Of a stretch of 64,000 nt of DNA, positions 8,522-18,133 are shown in pieces; within the stretch, counting starts at the first letter, position 1, and each line of letters begins with the position of its first letter. Source of the stretch: Pseudomonas cichorii (lineage in GTDB: Bacteria; Pseudomonadota; Gammaproteobacteria; Pseudomonadales; Pseudomonadaceae); contig NZ_CP074349.1 in the NCBI RefSeq assembly GCF_018343775.1, positions 5,919,501-5,983,500 of the forward strand, written 5' to 3'. The translations under genes were made by a program, and so were the position numbers. Under the pieces are notes generated by a model. It saw nothing but the letters and a program-made list of their open reading frames with translations. It was not told the origin of the DNA and ran no database searches.

Positions 8522-8929
8522 GTGGAAGAAGTCATCGAACAATTGCGTGAACAAAACGAGCCGGTTCCGGTTCCCCTCGAACTGCCTGACGAGGACCAAC
8601 TCGTCGAGATCGAGGAACAGCTGTTTATCAATATCCCTTACGTCTTCAAAGAATTTCTTCTGACCGTCAGCGACGTCGTGTATGGCAGCCTTGAGCCAGT
8701 CACCGTTACCGATCCTCAGTCACACACCTATCTGCCGGATGTCGCCGCAACTGCGTGGGACTTGGGTGTGCCTCGTGAACTGATCCCTATCTGTCAGGAC
8801 GGCGATGACTATTACTGCGTCGAAGAAGATGGCACCGTCGTGCTGTGGTCCGGCGAAGAAGAGTTGGTGACCGAAGAGAACTGGGAATCTGTCTGGCACT
8901 GGGCACGGGACGTCTGGCTGGAAAGCTGA
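8522..8929 (+). CDS. SMI1/KNR4 (SUKH) domain protein
   Basis: 135 residues, very acidic, cytoplasmic. The segment LPDEDQLVEIEEQLFINIPYVFKEFLLTV is the typical SUKH opening (a helix before an aromatic 'P.YKEF' turn), and WESVWHWARDVWLES closes it. SUKH proteins are often immunity proteins against secreted toxins, but many stand alone with unknown roles; no toxin gene is adjacent here. The start is GTG at 8522, with AGAGGA (8508-8513) eight bases upstream; an ATG at 8517 is in another frame. It converges with the Kef-type gene, leaving 28 bases. Confidence 0.75.
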   Translation: MEEVIEQLREQNEPVPVPLELPDEDQLVEIEEQLFINIPYVFKEFLLTVSDVVYGSLEPVTVTDPQSHTYLPDVAATAWDLGVPRELIPICQDGDDYYCVEEDGTVVLWSGEEELVTEENWESVWHWARDVWLES

Positions 8930-8957
8930 GACACCCCACACACAGGTATCGCCGGGC

Positions 8958-10724
8958 TCAATGCCCGGACGACTCCTGATTGTTGTTGCCCAGGGTTTCC
9001 AGCAGGGCAATCTGCATCCGCGTATGCACGCGGATGAACCAGCGCCACAGCAATGCTGCAACCACCGCCGCAATCAGCACGATCACCAGTAACAACTCGC
9101 TTGTCGGCAGAATGCTCGCCGAGAGAGCTGCCAGCAGAATGAAGATCACCACCAGCGACAGCAGCGGAATCACCTCAGCCACCACCTTGCGGACCCGCAC
9201 GGTATGCCTCCCGGCCATTTCAGGCTTCACACCCATCTCCGCCAACAGCATCGACAGCGCCTTGAGCTTGCGGTACGCCGCAATCAGGAAAGGTAGCGAC
9301 AGCAGTAATGCTGCCCCGCAGATCCAGGCCTTCTGCTGACCCACATCGCTGACCCACTCACTCATGTAAGCGCCGATACGCCCGGCGAAATAGCCACCGC
9401 TGAAGAAGATCGCTATCACCAGCGCCAGGTTGACCCCGACTTGCAGCAGTATCCGCCGGATCATCGACGCCAGCACAGCGCCCTGCCCTTGAGGCTGGAT
9501 GCTGCGCAGCCATTCGCCGTACATGTTGAACACCCGCGCCACGCGACGGGGCACGATGGACGCCAGTTGCAGCGACAGCGGGTCGGCAGCGCGAATCAGG
9601 TAGGGAGTCAGCAGCGTAGTAATGGCCGAAACCGCCACCGCCACGGGGTAGAGAAAATCGCTGGTGACCTGCAAGGTCATGCCCAGCGCCGCGATGATGA
9701 AGGAAAACTCGCCAATCTGTGAAAGCCCCATGCCGACGCGCAGCGAGGTACGCCCATCGTTACCGGCAATGAATGCCCCGAGCCCGCAGGACAGCATCTT
9801 GCCCAGTACAACGGCGACGGTAATCAGCGCGATGGGCCAGGCATATTCCAGAAGGACTTTCGGGTCGATCATCAAGCCAATGGCAACGAAGAAGATGGCG
9901 CTGAACATGTCACGAATGGGCTCGATAAGCCGCTCAATCTTCACCAACTGGCGAGATTCGGCCATGATCGCGCCAATCAGGAACGCACCCAGCACCATGC
10001 TGTATTCCAGCTTCACCACCAGCAGGCAGAAACCGAAACACAGGCCCAGCACAGTCACCAGCAGCATTTCGTTGCTTTCAAACTTCGCGACGTAAGACAG
10101 CAGTCGCGGCACCAGCAGAATGCCGATTACCAGAGCCACGATCATGAACAAGGACAGTTTACCGACCGTGGAAAAGACCTCACCGGAACTCACCGAGCCA
10201 CTGACCGCGATCCCCGACAGTAGGGCTATGATGCCGATACCCAGAATGTCTTCGACGATCAGCACCCCGAAAATCAGCTGGGCAAAGTGCTGGTTCTTCA
10301 TCTTCAGGTCATTGAGCGCCTTGACGATGATGGTGGTCGAGGAAATCGCCAGGATTGCGCCCAGGAACAGCGAGTCCATGGTTTTCCAGCCAAAGAACTG
10401 GCCGATTTCGTAGCCGATCCAGATCATCAGGGCAATTTCGAGAAAGGCCGCGATGAACGCCGTGGCTCCGACCTTGAACAGCTTGCGCAGGCTGAACTCC
10501 AGCCCCAGGCAGAACATCAGGAAGATCACCCCAAGCTCTGCGAGGGTCTTGATGGTGTCTTCGTCATGGATCAGCCCGACTGGCGGCGTATGCGGACCAA
10601 TGATGAAGCCTGCAACGATATAGCCCAGCACCACCGGCTGCTTGAGGCGATGGAAGAGAATGGTCACCACACCCGCCACCAGCATGATCACTGCCAAATC
10701 CTGGATAAAATTGACGGCATGCAT
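8958..10724 (-). CDS. CPA2-family cation/proton antiporter (Kef-type)
   Basis: 588 residues. The first 380 form the monovalent cation:proton antiporter-2 core of about 12 segments, with the sequences GYIVAGFIIGPHTP, LAELGVIFLMFCLGLEFS and the ion-site region GVLIVEDILGIGIIALLSG. The C-terminal 200 residues hold about four more membrane segments instead of the cytosolic nucleotide-binding (KTN/TrkA-N) domain of KefB and KefC, so glutathione-gated control of the Kef sort is not expected. It probably moves K+ or Na+ in exchange for H+. AAGGAG lies eight bases before the ATG. Its 5' region contains an intrinsic terminator (10827-10849), which suggests control by attenuation or a small RNA. Confidence 0.85.
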   Translation of the reverse strand: MHAVNFIQDLAVIMLVAGVVTILFHRLKQPVVLGYIVAGFIIGPHTPPVGLIHDEDTIKTLAELGVIFLMFCLGLEFSLRKLFKVGATAFIAAFLEIALMIWIGYEIGQFFGWKTMDSLFLGAILAISSTTIIVKALNDLKMKNQHFAQLIFGVLIVEDILGIGIIALLSGIAVSGSVSSGEVFSTVGKLSLFMIVALVIGILLVPRLLSYVAKFESNEMLLVTVLGLCFGFCLLVVKLEYSMVLGAFLIGAIMAESRQLVKIERLIEPIRDMFSAIFFVAIGLMIDPKVLLEYAWPIALITVAVVLGKMLSCGLGAFIAGNDGRTSLRVGMGLSQIGEFSFIIAALGMTLQVTSDFLYPVAVAVSAITTLLTPYLIRAADPLSLQLASIVPRRVARVFNMYGEWLRSIQPQGQGAVLASMIRRILLQVGVNLALVIAIFFSGGYFAGRIGAYMSEWVSDVGQQKAWICGAALLLSLPFLIAAYRKLKALSMLLAEMGVKPEMAGRHTVRVRKVVAEVIPLLSLVVIFILLAALSASILPTSELLLVIVLIAAVVAALLWRWFIRVHTRMQIALLETLGNNNQESSGH

Positions 10725-11033
10725 GGGTGTGGCTCCTTATTGATAAATGATGCCTGAAGCTCCCGAATAGCCAGCGAAGCTGAAAAGTCGGAAGTTGCAT
10801 CAATAAAACGCTACTAAAAGCGTAAGAAAAAACCCGATCCACGGGTTTTGGGAGAGTAACACTGCACCCGTCGAGAGAAAGCCGGTGCAATATATGGAAA
10901 CAGATAGACCTCAAGCGTGACGGCATTCACTCCGCCAGCGTCCCGATAACTGTCTGTTGCAGGTAGTTGAACCACCCTCGTGAGCGCCAGCATAAGGCGC
11001 CACTCATGATGACCTTGACCGTGTGAGTACGCT
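10725..11033. other. divergent intergenic region with leader or small RNA candidate
   Basis: 309 bases between the antiporter (minus) and the thioesterase (plus). On the minus strand, an intrinsic terminator at 10827-10849 lies about 100 bases before the antiporter ATG although no gene lies upstream on that strand. This points to a short transcript from about 10985 to 10827 that either is a free small RNA or is a leader read through under some condition. A poor TTGAAC...CATAAG pair near 10968-10996 may serve the thioesterase. No known riboswitch class was recognised. Confidence 0.4.
10827..10849 (-). terminator. orphan intrinsic terminator upstream of the antiporter gene
   Basis: On the minus strand an eight-base stem, AAAACCCG...CGGGTTTT with a five-base loop, runs into six T (10832-10827). 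There is no reading frame to terminate upstream on that strand, so it marks a leader or a small RNA end. Confidence 0.65.
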
Positions 11034-11519
11034 ATGGAACCCGGAAACGCCCAGCTGTCGATGACTGTATTGATGACCCCGGACATGGCCAACTTCTCTG
11101 GCAATGTGCATGGCGGTACGTTGCTCAAGTACCTGGATGAAGTCGCTTACGCCTGCGCCAGCCGGTATGCCGGTCGCTATGTGGTGACGCTGTCCGTGGA
11201 CCAGGTGATTTTCCGCGAGCCGGTTCACGTCGGTGAGCTGGTGACCTTCCTGGCCTCGGTGAACTACACCGGCAATACTTCGATGGAGGTCGGGATCAAG
11301 GTCGTGACCGAGAACATCCGCGAGCGCTCGGTGCGCCACAGCAACAGTTGCTTCTTCACCATGGTCGCGGTGGACGACAACCGCAAGCCAGCCAGCGTCC
11401 CGCCGCTGGAGCCTGAAACGGCTGAAGGCAAACGCCGCTTCATCCAGGCCCAGCAACGCCGCCAGATTCGCCAGGAGCTGGAAAAGCGTTATCAGGAAAT
11501 CAAGGAAGAATCCCTGTAA
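11034..11519 (+). CDS. acyl-CoA thioesterase (hot-dog fold)
   Basis: 161 residues with one hot-dog domain (about 5-125). The motif NFSGNVHGGTLLKYLDEVAYACASRYAG holds the conserved His-Gly-Gly and the catalytic Asp of the YciA/ACOT type, which cleaves acyl-CoA esters to free acid and CoA. The C-terminal 30 residues form a charged helix (RRQIRQELEKRYQEIKEES). Start at ATG 11034; no strong ribosome site is seen. It converges with pdxY, with a hairpin repeat between the two stops. Confidence 0.85.
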   Translation: MEPGNAQLSMTVLMTPDMANFSGNVHGGTLLKYLDEVAYACASRYAGRYVVTLSVDQVIFREPVHVGELVTFLASVNYTGNTSMEVGIKVVTENIRERSVRHSNSCFFTMVAVDDNRKPASVPPLEPETAEGKRRFIQAQQRRQIRQELEKRYQEIKEESL

Positions 11520-11526
11520 TACGTTG

Positions 11527-11569
11527 TTCGCGAATGAATTCGATCGGTAGGAGCGAATTCATTCGCGAA
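11527..11569. repeat. inverted repeat (REP-like hairpin)
   Basis: A 16-base arm TTCGCGAATGAATTCG (11527-11542) pairs perfectly with 11554-11569 across an 11-base loop containing GTAGGAG. It fills the gap between the convergent thioesterase and pdxY stops and may act as a two-way transcript end. Same family as 7251, 39270 and 46476. Confidence 0.85.
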
Positions 11570-11573
11570 AACA

Positions 11574-12440
11574 TTACAACCGTACCGCCTCAAACCGCAC
11601 CCGCGGATGGGCAATCCGGTCCTGCGCCCGTACCAGCTCCAGCTCATAGCTGCCACAGGCCTGGGTTTCCAGCAGCACTTCATGCACCGCCGCAGCCGTG
11701 AACTCGAAAGCAGCGACCAGATCGTCCCCCAACAATACACGCGCCAGGAACAACCCGGACGTCAGATCACCCACGCCCACCGGCTGACGCGGAAAGGCCA
11801 GCAGCGGACGGCGCAAGTGCCAACTGGCATCGGCGGTCACCAGCAGCATTTCAAAACCGTCGGCCGCCTTGCCGGGGTAATCCAGGTGTTTGACCACCAC
11901 AGCCTTGGGACCTCGTGCCAGCAACGCTCGGGCCATGGCCAGGCAATCGAGCAGGGATTCAGGCTTGCGACCGGAAAAGCTGTCCAGTTCCAGCTGGTTC
12001 GGGCACATGAAGTCCGCCACTGCCGCCGCTTCTTCCAGCAGGAAATCGCTGACCTCAGCCGGGACGATGCAACCTTTCTCGGGATGCCCCATCACCGGGT
12101 CGCACAAGTACAGCGCCTTGGGGTTGGCCGACTTGATACGCGCCACACCCGTCAGAATCGCCCGCCCCTGCGCCGCGCTGCCCAAGTAACCGGAAAGCAC
12201 GGCATCGCAGTTACCCAACTCACCAATCGCCGCAATACCTTCGATCAGTGCCGGGATCTGCTGCGGAGCCAGCACTTCGCCGGCCCATTGCTTGTATTGG
12301 GTGTGGTTGGAGAACTGGACCGTGTTGAGCGGCCAGACATTGACCCCGATACGCTGCATGGGGAACACCGCTGCGCCATTGCCTGCGTGGCCGAATACCA
12401 CGTGAGACTGAATGGCGAGCAAGTGGGGTGTACGTTTCAT
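11574..12440 (-). CDS. pdxY: pyridoxal kinase PdxY
   Basis: 288 residues of the ribokinase-like superfamily. PdxY phosphorylates pyridoxal in the vitamin B6 salvage pathway. Signs: the N-terminal [21 protein letters not shown] of PdxY/PdxK, the internal [12 protein letters not shown] segment, and the ATP/anion-hole motif [17 protein letters not shown] near residue 220, whose Asp is the catalytic base. Length is as usual. The ATG at 12440 (AGGA upstream) is preferred to an upstream in-frame start at 12464. Neighbours match the P. aeruginosa order I remember (thioesterase, pdxY, DUF3301 protein). Confidence 0.93.
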   Translation of the reverse strand: MKRTPHLLAIQSHVVFGHAGNGAAVFPMQRIGVNVWPLNTVQFSNHTQYKQWAGEVLAPQQIPALIEGIAAIGELGNCDAVLSGYLGSAAQGRAILTGVARIKSANPKALYLCDPVMGHPEKGCIVPAEVSDFLLEEAAAVADFMCPNQLELDSFSGRKPESLLDCLAMARALLARGPKAVVVKHLDYPGKAADGFEMLLVTADASWHLRRPLLAFPRQPVGVGDLTSGLFLARVLLGDDLVAAFEFTAAAVHEVLLETQACGSYELELVRAQDRIAHPRVRFEAVRL

Positions 12441-12554
12441 GGGAAGATCCTGAACACGATGCAAATGCAGTAATAAGAAATTTAAGTCGCGCAGTATGGC
12501 TGTAAATCACTTTGGGCAGTTAAGCTGAAGACTCCTGCGTAGGAGCACTCTGCC

Positions 12555-12947
12555 ATGCTGACCCTGGGAAACATTTTCGTGCTGATGCTGTTCGCAAGTG
12601 CGGCAGCCTGGTTGTGGCATGCCCACGGTCTGCGCGAGCGGGCGCTGGAGCGCGTCAAACAGCATTGCGCCCGACTCGATCTGGAACTGCTGGACGGCAA
12701 TGTCGCCCTGCGCCGCCTGGCCTTTGTCCGCGATGCGCAAGGCCACAGGCGTCTGGCACGCATCTATGGCTTCGAGTTCACGGTTACCGGCGAACAGCGT
12801 CATCCGGGCACTATCACCATGTTCGGTGCCCATTCGGCGCAGATCGAACTCGCACCCTACCCGTTTGAAATTAAAACGCCACCACCTAGCGCCGAAATCA
12901 TCGAAATGAACAAGTGGCGCGAGACTCATCAGCAACGCAAGCAGTGA
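12555..12947 (+). CDS. DUF3301 membrane-anchored protein
   Basis: 130 residues. One N-terminal membrane segment (MLTLGNIFVLMLFASAAAWLW) precedes a small soluble domain with an aromatic-free core ERALERVKQHCARLDLELLD typical of DUF3301. The family is common beside pdxY in Pseudomonas and has no known function. AGGAG lies nine bases before the ATG. The last 19 bases overlap the end of the convergent CobW-type gene. Confidence 0.8.
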   Translation: MLTLGNIFVLMLFASAAAWLWHAHGLRERALERVKQHCARLDLELLDGNVALRRLAFVRDAQGHRRLARIYGFEFTVTGEQRHPGTITMFGAHSAQIELAPYPFEIKTPPPSAEIIEMNKWRETHQQRKQ

Positions 12948-13903
12948 GCCAATTGCGCCTTTAGCGTTGCGCTGTCCTGTGGTGTCTGGAAGATCAGTTC
13001 CAGACGCGAATCCTGACGCCACTCGCTGCCTTGCCATTCAAGGCGCGAGCCCTCCAGCCCATTGGCTGAAAACCAGCCTTCGGGGCTGTGGATAACCATC
13101 TTCGCACGCCGCCAGGCGAGGCTTTCCAGCCACTGGGTCAGCTTCTCCAGGTCAAATTGCCGGGAAGGATGCCAGCGCCAACCGATACTCCAGCCCTCCG
13201 CACTCTCCTGACTCAGGCAGATCGGCTCCTTCGGATCAGTCCACACGGCAGGCAGTGGCCCGAGACTTCGGGGCAGAACGAGGTTATCCACAGCGCGGTT
13301 ATCCACAGCACTTCGCTGCGCAAAGCCCGGCAAGTGCGCCAACTCAAGCTGCCCTTGCTCGACCCAGACCAGCGAATGTGCCGGCAATGCCTCAGCCAGC
13401 CGCTGACGTGATGCTTCGTCGATGTTCTGTGACTTGTTCATCACCACCAGCCCCGCCTCCGCCAGCGCTTGCTGCTGGGTGGCCGGTAGCGGCTGGCCTG
13501 CCGCCATGTTCATGGCGTCCAGCACCATCACGCCAGGCTGAACACTGAGCACGCCCAGCCAGGGCGCCTGGCGCAACTGAGCCATGAGTTGCAGCGGATG
13601 ACCAAGGCCTGAAGGTTCGATGAACAACCGGTCGGGCCGCGCCTTGCGAAGCAGACGCCCAAGGCCGATCTGAAACGGCACGCCGTTGACGCAACACAGG
13701 CAGCCGCCAGCCACTTCGCCAAGTGCGATACCATCGACGTCCACGCTCAGGAGCGCAGCATCCAGACCGATCTGGCCGAACTCGTTGATCAGCACCGCCC
13801 AGCGCTCATCGGCCGGTTTCTGGCTCAGCAGGTGCTTGATCAGGCTGGTCTTGCCGGCGCCCAGCGGGCCACCGATCACATGGGTCGGGATGTTCTGCAG
13901 CAT
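12929..13903 (-). CDS. CobW/COG0523-family GTPase (putative zinc metallochaperone)
   Basis: 324 residues. The N-terminal GTPase domain has Walker A GGPLGAGKTS (residues 11-20) and the family metal motif GCLCC (67-71, usually GCICC); NKSQ near 180 replaces the NKxD base-recognition motif. The C-terminal CobW_C-like domain follows after about 210. COG0523 proteins hand zinc or other metals to target enzymes. The ATG at 13903 (MLQNIPTHVIGG) is preferred to upstream in-frame starts because the conserved part begins there. Its location two genes from zigA and DUF1826 suggests a zinc-starvation role. Three perfect DnaA boxes (13087, 13284, 13299) lie inside the gene, two of them encoding a repeated AVDN. 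Confidence 0.85.
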   Translation of the reverse strand: MLQNIPTHVIGGPLGAGKTSLIKHLLSQKPADERWAVLINEFGQIGLDAALLSVDVDGIALGEVAGGCLCCVNGVPFQIGLGRLLRKARPDRLFIEPSGLGHPLQLMAQLRQAPWLGVLSVQPGVMVLDAMNMAAGQPLPATQQQALAEAGLVVMNKSQNIDEASRQRLAEALPAHSLVWVEQGQLELAHLPGFAQRSAVDNRAVDNLVLPRSLGPLPAVWTDPKEPICLSQESAEGWSIGWRWHPSRQFDLEKLTQWLESLAWRRAKMVIHSPEGWFSANGLEGSRLEWQGSEWRQDSRLELIFQTPQDSATLKAQLAHCLRC

Positions 13904-13957
13904 CTGGAGTCGCTTCTGAGAGTGTCGTTTGCAAACAATGATGAAGGAAAGCTGACA

Positions 13958-14332
13958 ATGAGAGCCCTGAGGCTGCCCGTTCGATTGGCATTGATGCTGC
14001 TGGCAATGACATCCGGCAAGGTAGGGGCCCAAGCGTGTCTGGTGCACAGTCAGGCAGAGAGGTTAGACGTCAAAGTCTGTCAGGAAAACCTGAATATCCC
14101 GAAAGACCTGTTTCGAGACGGCTTCTGCAAACCGCAACTGGCAGGTCAGAAAACAGAAGTGACCTTCTCGGAAAGCTGCCCGGCCGGCGCCTTTGGCATC
14201 TGCAGCAACGCACAGGTCGCCAATATGCCCTATCACGAGAATATCCACTATTACGGCATTGCCAGTGACGCGCTTTACCTCAAGCCGTTTTGTGAGGGGC
14301 AAAGCAAGGGCAAGTGGCTGACGCCCAATTAA
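13958..14332 (+). CDS. small secreted Cys-containing protein, unknown function
   Basis: 124 residues with a signal peptide (MRALRLPVRLALMLLAMTSGKVGAQA) and a mature part of about 98 residues containing five cysteines. No domain was recognised. The ATG at 13958 is chosen because AAGGAAA lies seven bases upstream and the signal peptide starts there; an upstream frame from 13832 overlaps the divergent CobW gene and is not credible. It is divergent from the CobW gene (54 bases apart) and its stop overlaps the stop of the DUF1826 gene by four bases. Position suggests a link with the zinc block; this is inference. Confidence 0.7.
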   Translation: MRALRLPVRLALMLLAMTSGKVGAQACLVHSQAERLDVKVCQENLNIPKDLFRDGFCKPQLAGQKTEVTFSESCPAGAFGICSNAQVANMPYHENIHYYGIASDALYLKPFCEGQSKGKWLTPN

Positions 14333-14978
14333 GCCAGCCAGTCCAGAGTCAGGATCAGACGCCGTTCGTTGCGCTCCAGTTGCGGCGAACGATGCACCAG
14401 CCCCAAACCTTCGTTGCCGCTCCAGCGCTCGCCCTTGAGCAAGGCCACTGCACCGCAATCGATCTGCTGGATTCGATCCGGGTCCTGCGGTTCGGCTTCA
14501 GGACTGCCAAGCTGCTTGCGGTCGATGGCGTGTTCCTTGAGCCACTGGCTGCCGATCCCGGCATAGGTGGTGACCAGCCGCACCGGCACGTGATCCACAT
14601 GAAAGCGCGGGCACATGGCCTTGTCCAGCGCACGCAGGCGCAGACCGACGCACTCGGCGCCCAGCAGGCACGCATAGGCGCTGACCAGCCACGACACGTC
14701 TGCGATAAACCCGTCATACCCCTGCAGGTCGGCATAGCCCGAGGCCAGGCCTTGCAGGTTGGGTTCGACATCGCCGCCCTGCACGTCCAGGGTCATGGAC
14801 TCCGCCAAAGGCTCGTTCAAGGACAACAGCAAGGCGCCGAAGTCCTCGATATGCGCAGGCAACTGGCGCTGCCAGACCGACAGATTGACGCCGTCCTCCA
14901 GCACCTGTCCCAGCACTTCAGGGGTATTGCCCTGCACCTGACGGGCGCGGGGCTGGAACTTCAAGACCGGAGCGAGCA

Positions 14979-14979
<1 letters not shown>
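14329..14979 (-). CDS. DUF1826 protein of the zinc-starvation block
   Basis: 216 residues, cytoplasmic. The central part reads CPRFHVDHVPVRLVTTYAGIG and, about 60 residues later, GLVHRSPQLERNERRLILTLDW. This spacing of HxDH, a second His and an Arg resembles the metal centre of cupin-like 2-oxoglutarate oxygenases; that is my inference, the family itself has no assigned activity. Its start overlaps the zigA stop (TGATG), so the two are translated together. In P. aeruginosa the homologous gene sits beside zigA in the Zur regulon. Confidence 0.8.
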
Positions 14980-16187
<1,208 letters not shown>

Positions 16188-16288
16188 CAGGATTCTCGGG
16201 CCAGGTTGCAAGGCTTGCACCTTGTTGATGTAGGCTGCACCGGGTCTGTTATCGACACCTTGGCAGCCAGCTCTAATCACCCGCCAAT

Positions 16289-16301
16289 GTTATAGTATAA
16301 C
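16289..16301. promoter_or_regulatory. Zur box
   Basis: GTTATAGTATAAC is a perfect six-base inverted repeat around G and matches the proteobacterial Zur consensus GTTATANTATAAC exactly; the flanks (AAT...GAT) extend the fit. It lies 102 bases before zigA (minus) and 40 bases before the start of a divergent small secreted protein gene (plus), so zinc-bound Zur could repress both. Confidence 0.8.
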
Positions 16302-16340
16302 GATGCAAAATTGCCAACCCGTTCGACAAAGGGCGTCTGC

Positions 16341-16730
16341 GTGAAACACATTTCAAAAGGCTTGTTCACGTTACTGCTATTGATCAGCACTCAAATAATG
16401 GCCGCAGGCCCGCGGCCCAGCGTGGATATGGCGACCTGCACTCGCAGCGCGACCCTGCTGGCGTGCAGCGATGCGCAAGGCAATGGCTACAGCGTCGCCA
16501 CAGCGGGTTCGACCACATATTTGCGGGGCTATGAAGTGATTGGTAAAAAACGCTGGGCGCAGACCAACAGCCGGTTCGATCAGTTGACCTTCTTCACCGG
16601 CCTGGCCTCGAATGGCGATGCCTGGATAGGCACCATCCAGCGTATCGGCTGGACCACCATCACACGGGTTTCCAGCTCCGATGGCACACGCAGCAAGATC
16701 ACTTGTAGCCGCCTGAATGGCTGCCACTGA
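16341..16730 (+). CDS. small secreted protein, divergent from zigA across the Zur box
   Basis: 129 residues. A signal peptide (about residues 1-23, ending IMAAG) precedes a mature part of about 106 residues with four cysteines (two in the first third, CTRSATLLAC, and two at the C-terminus, CSRLNGC), which could form two disulfides or bind metal. No known domain was recognised. The GTG at 16341 is chosen because it starts the signal peptide; the frame is open from an ATG at 16311 but that start would touch the operator. It converges with amiA, six bases apart. Confidence 0.65.
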   Translation: MKHISKGLFTLLLLISTQIMAAGPRPSVDMATCTRSATLLACSDAQGNGYSVATAGSTTYLRGYEVIGKKRWAQTNSRFDQLTFFTGLASNGDAWIGTIQRIGWTTITRVSSSDGTRSKITCSRLNGCH

Positions 16731-16736
16731 GCCTCA

Positions 16737-17966
16737 TCAGGCCTGGGCCTGTTTCTTCTGTTCCTGAACCCAGGCCATGTGGGAATCCAGCGGCGGGTTG
16801 CGCTGGAAGTAACGCTGCAACCCCTCGAACAGACCATCGGCAACGGCCTGCTGATGGCGCGCCGTCACCAGCCGCTGACTGTCGCGACTGTTAGAGATAA
16901 AACCGGTTTCCACCAGGATCGACGGCACATCCGGTGACTTGAGCACCGCGAACCCGGCCTGTTCCACGCGTTTCTGATGCAGCGTGGTAATGCCTTCAAG
17001 ACTGCCGAGTACGGTATGGCCCAGTTGCAGGCTGGCGGCGATGGTGGCGTTCATCGACATGTCGAGAATCACGCCAGCCAGCATCGGGTCCTTGTCCTTG
17101 AGATTGAGCAACGAGGTGGCGCCCAGCAGGTCGGCACCGTTTTCACGCTGAGCCATGAAACGCGCCGTCGCGGATGTCGCGCCGCCTTCGGACAGAGCGA
17201 ACACCGAAGCGCCGGAAGCCGTCAGGCGCGGCGCAGCATCGGCATGCACCGAGATAAACATGTCGGCCTTGGACTTGTGGGCAAATTCCACGCGCTTGCG
17301 CAGAGGCACAAAGAAGTCATCGTTGCGCACCAGCCGCACATCGAAGCCTTTTTCACGCTTCAAGCGCTTGGCCAGCAGTTGAGCGATGGACAGTACAACG
17401 TCCTTTTCCCGCTCGCCTCGGGAACCGACAGCGCCAGGGTCCTTGCCGCCATGCCCGGCATCGACCACCACCATGATGTCCCGCTTCGGATGAGCCTTAT
17501 CAGTGGCCTGCGCCTGAACCGGAGGCGGCGGCGCGACAGCGGCCATCTGCACCGGCGCACTGGCGGTGGAACTCAGGTCCAGCACCAGGCGATGGCCCTG
17601 CCCGCCTTCCGGCCCGAGCAGAAAGCTGTTGAGCTGCACAGGAGCAGTGAGGTCCAGCACGATGCGCGTGTCGTCGCAATGGCCGTAATGTCCGGAACGG
17701 ATCGACTTGATCACCGTACGATCCAGCGCCAGTTGACTGAAATCACCGGTCAGCCGAGAGCCACTGACATCGATGATCAAACGGTCAGGCGCAACCAGGG
17801 TGAATGTCTTGTATTGCACTGGCCCGCTCAGGTCGAGCACCAGCCTCAGCTTGTCATCGCTACGCCATAGCCGTGCATTGCGGATCTGCGTGGCACTGGC
17901 CCCAAAAGGCAAGGCCAGCGCAGCGCTGGCCAGAAGCATGTTGAGCAGGATTTGACGTCGGTGCAT
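16737..17966 (-). CDS. amiA: N-acetylmuramoyl-L-alanine amidase AmiA/AmiC-type
   Basis: 409 residues. Signal peptide (MHRRQILLNMLLASAALALP), an N-terminal AMIN domain (about 27-150, NARLWRSDDKLRLVLDLSG) and a C-terminal zinc-dependent Amidase_3 domain (about 185-395) with VVDAGHGGKDPGA and ILVETGFISN, which hold zinc ligands and the catalytic Glu. It cuts the amide bond between MurNAc and the stem peptide in the periplasm. The ATG at 17966 is preferred to 18014. By position it matches the amiA of the P. aeruginosa zinc regulon, a second copy beside the amiB of the mutL locus. Confidence 0.9.
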   Translation of the reverse strand: MHRRQILLNMLLASAALALPFGASATQIRNARLWRSDDKLRLVLDLSGPVQYKTFTLVAPDRLIIDVSGSRLTGDFSQLALDRTVIKSIRSGHYGHCDDTRIVLDLTAPVQLNSFLLGPEGGQGHRLVLDLSSTASAPVQMAAVAPPPPVQAQATDKAHPKRDIMVVVDAGHGGKDPGAVGSRGEREKDVVLSIAQLLAKRLKREKGFDVRLVRNDDFFVPLRKRVEFAHKSKADMFISVHADAAPRLTASGASVFALSEGGATSATARFMAQRENGADLLGATSLLNLKDKDPMLAGVILDMSMNATIAASLQLGHTVLGSLEGITTLHQKRVEQAGFAVLKSPDVPSILVETGFISNSRDSQRLVTARHQQAVADGLFEGLQRYFQRNPPLDSHMAWVQEQKKQAQA

Positions 17967-18024
17967 GGCAGGTCTCACGAAACAAGGCGAGCATCCCGGC
18001 TCATGAAGTATCACCGCAACAATA

Positions 18025-18037
18025 GTAATAACATAAC
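18025..18037. promoter_or_regulatory. weak Zur-box candidate before amiA
   Basis: GTAATAACATAAC matches GTTATANTATAAC at 11 of 13 positions, about 60 bases before the amiA ATG. It is less symmetric than the boxes at 16289 and 27628, so this is tentative. Confidence 0.35.
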
Positions 18038-18133
18038 ACCATGTTACAAGTGAAACTTGAAGCCTTACATGAAGATTGGCACCGACGAGAATCCTCTAAT
18101 TACGGGCAGTAAGTACATGACCGAAAAGAAAAA

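Noticed and set aside
16961..16976. TGTTCCACGCGTTTCT as a second parS
   Set aside because: Only the left half of the palindrome is present, and it lies inside amiA.
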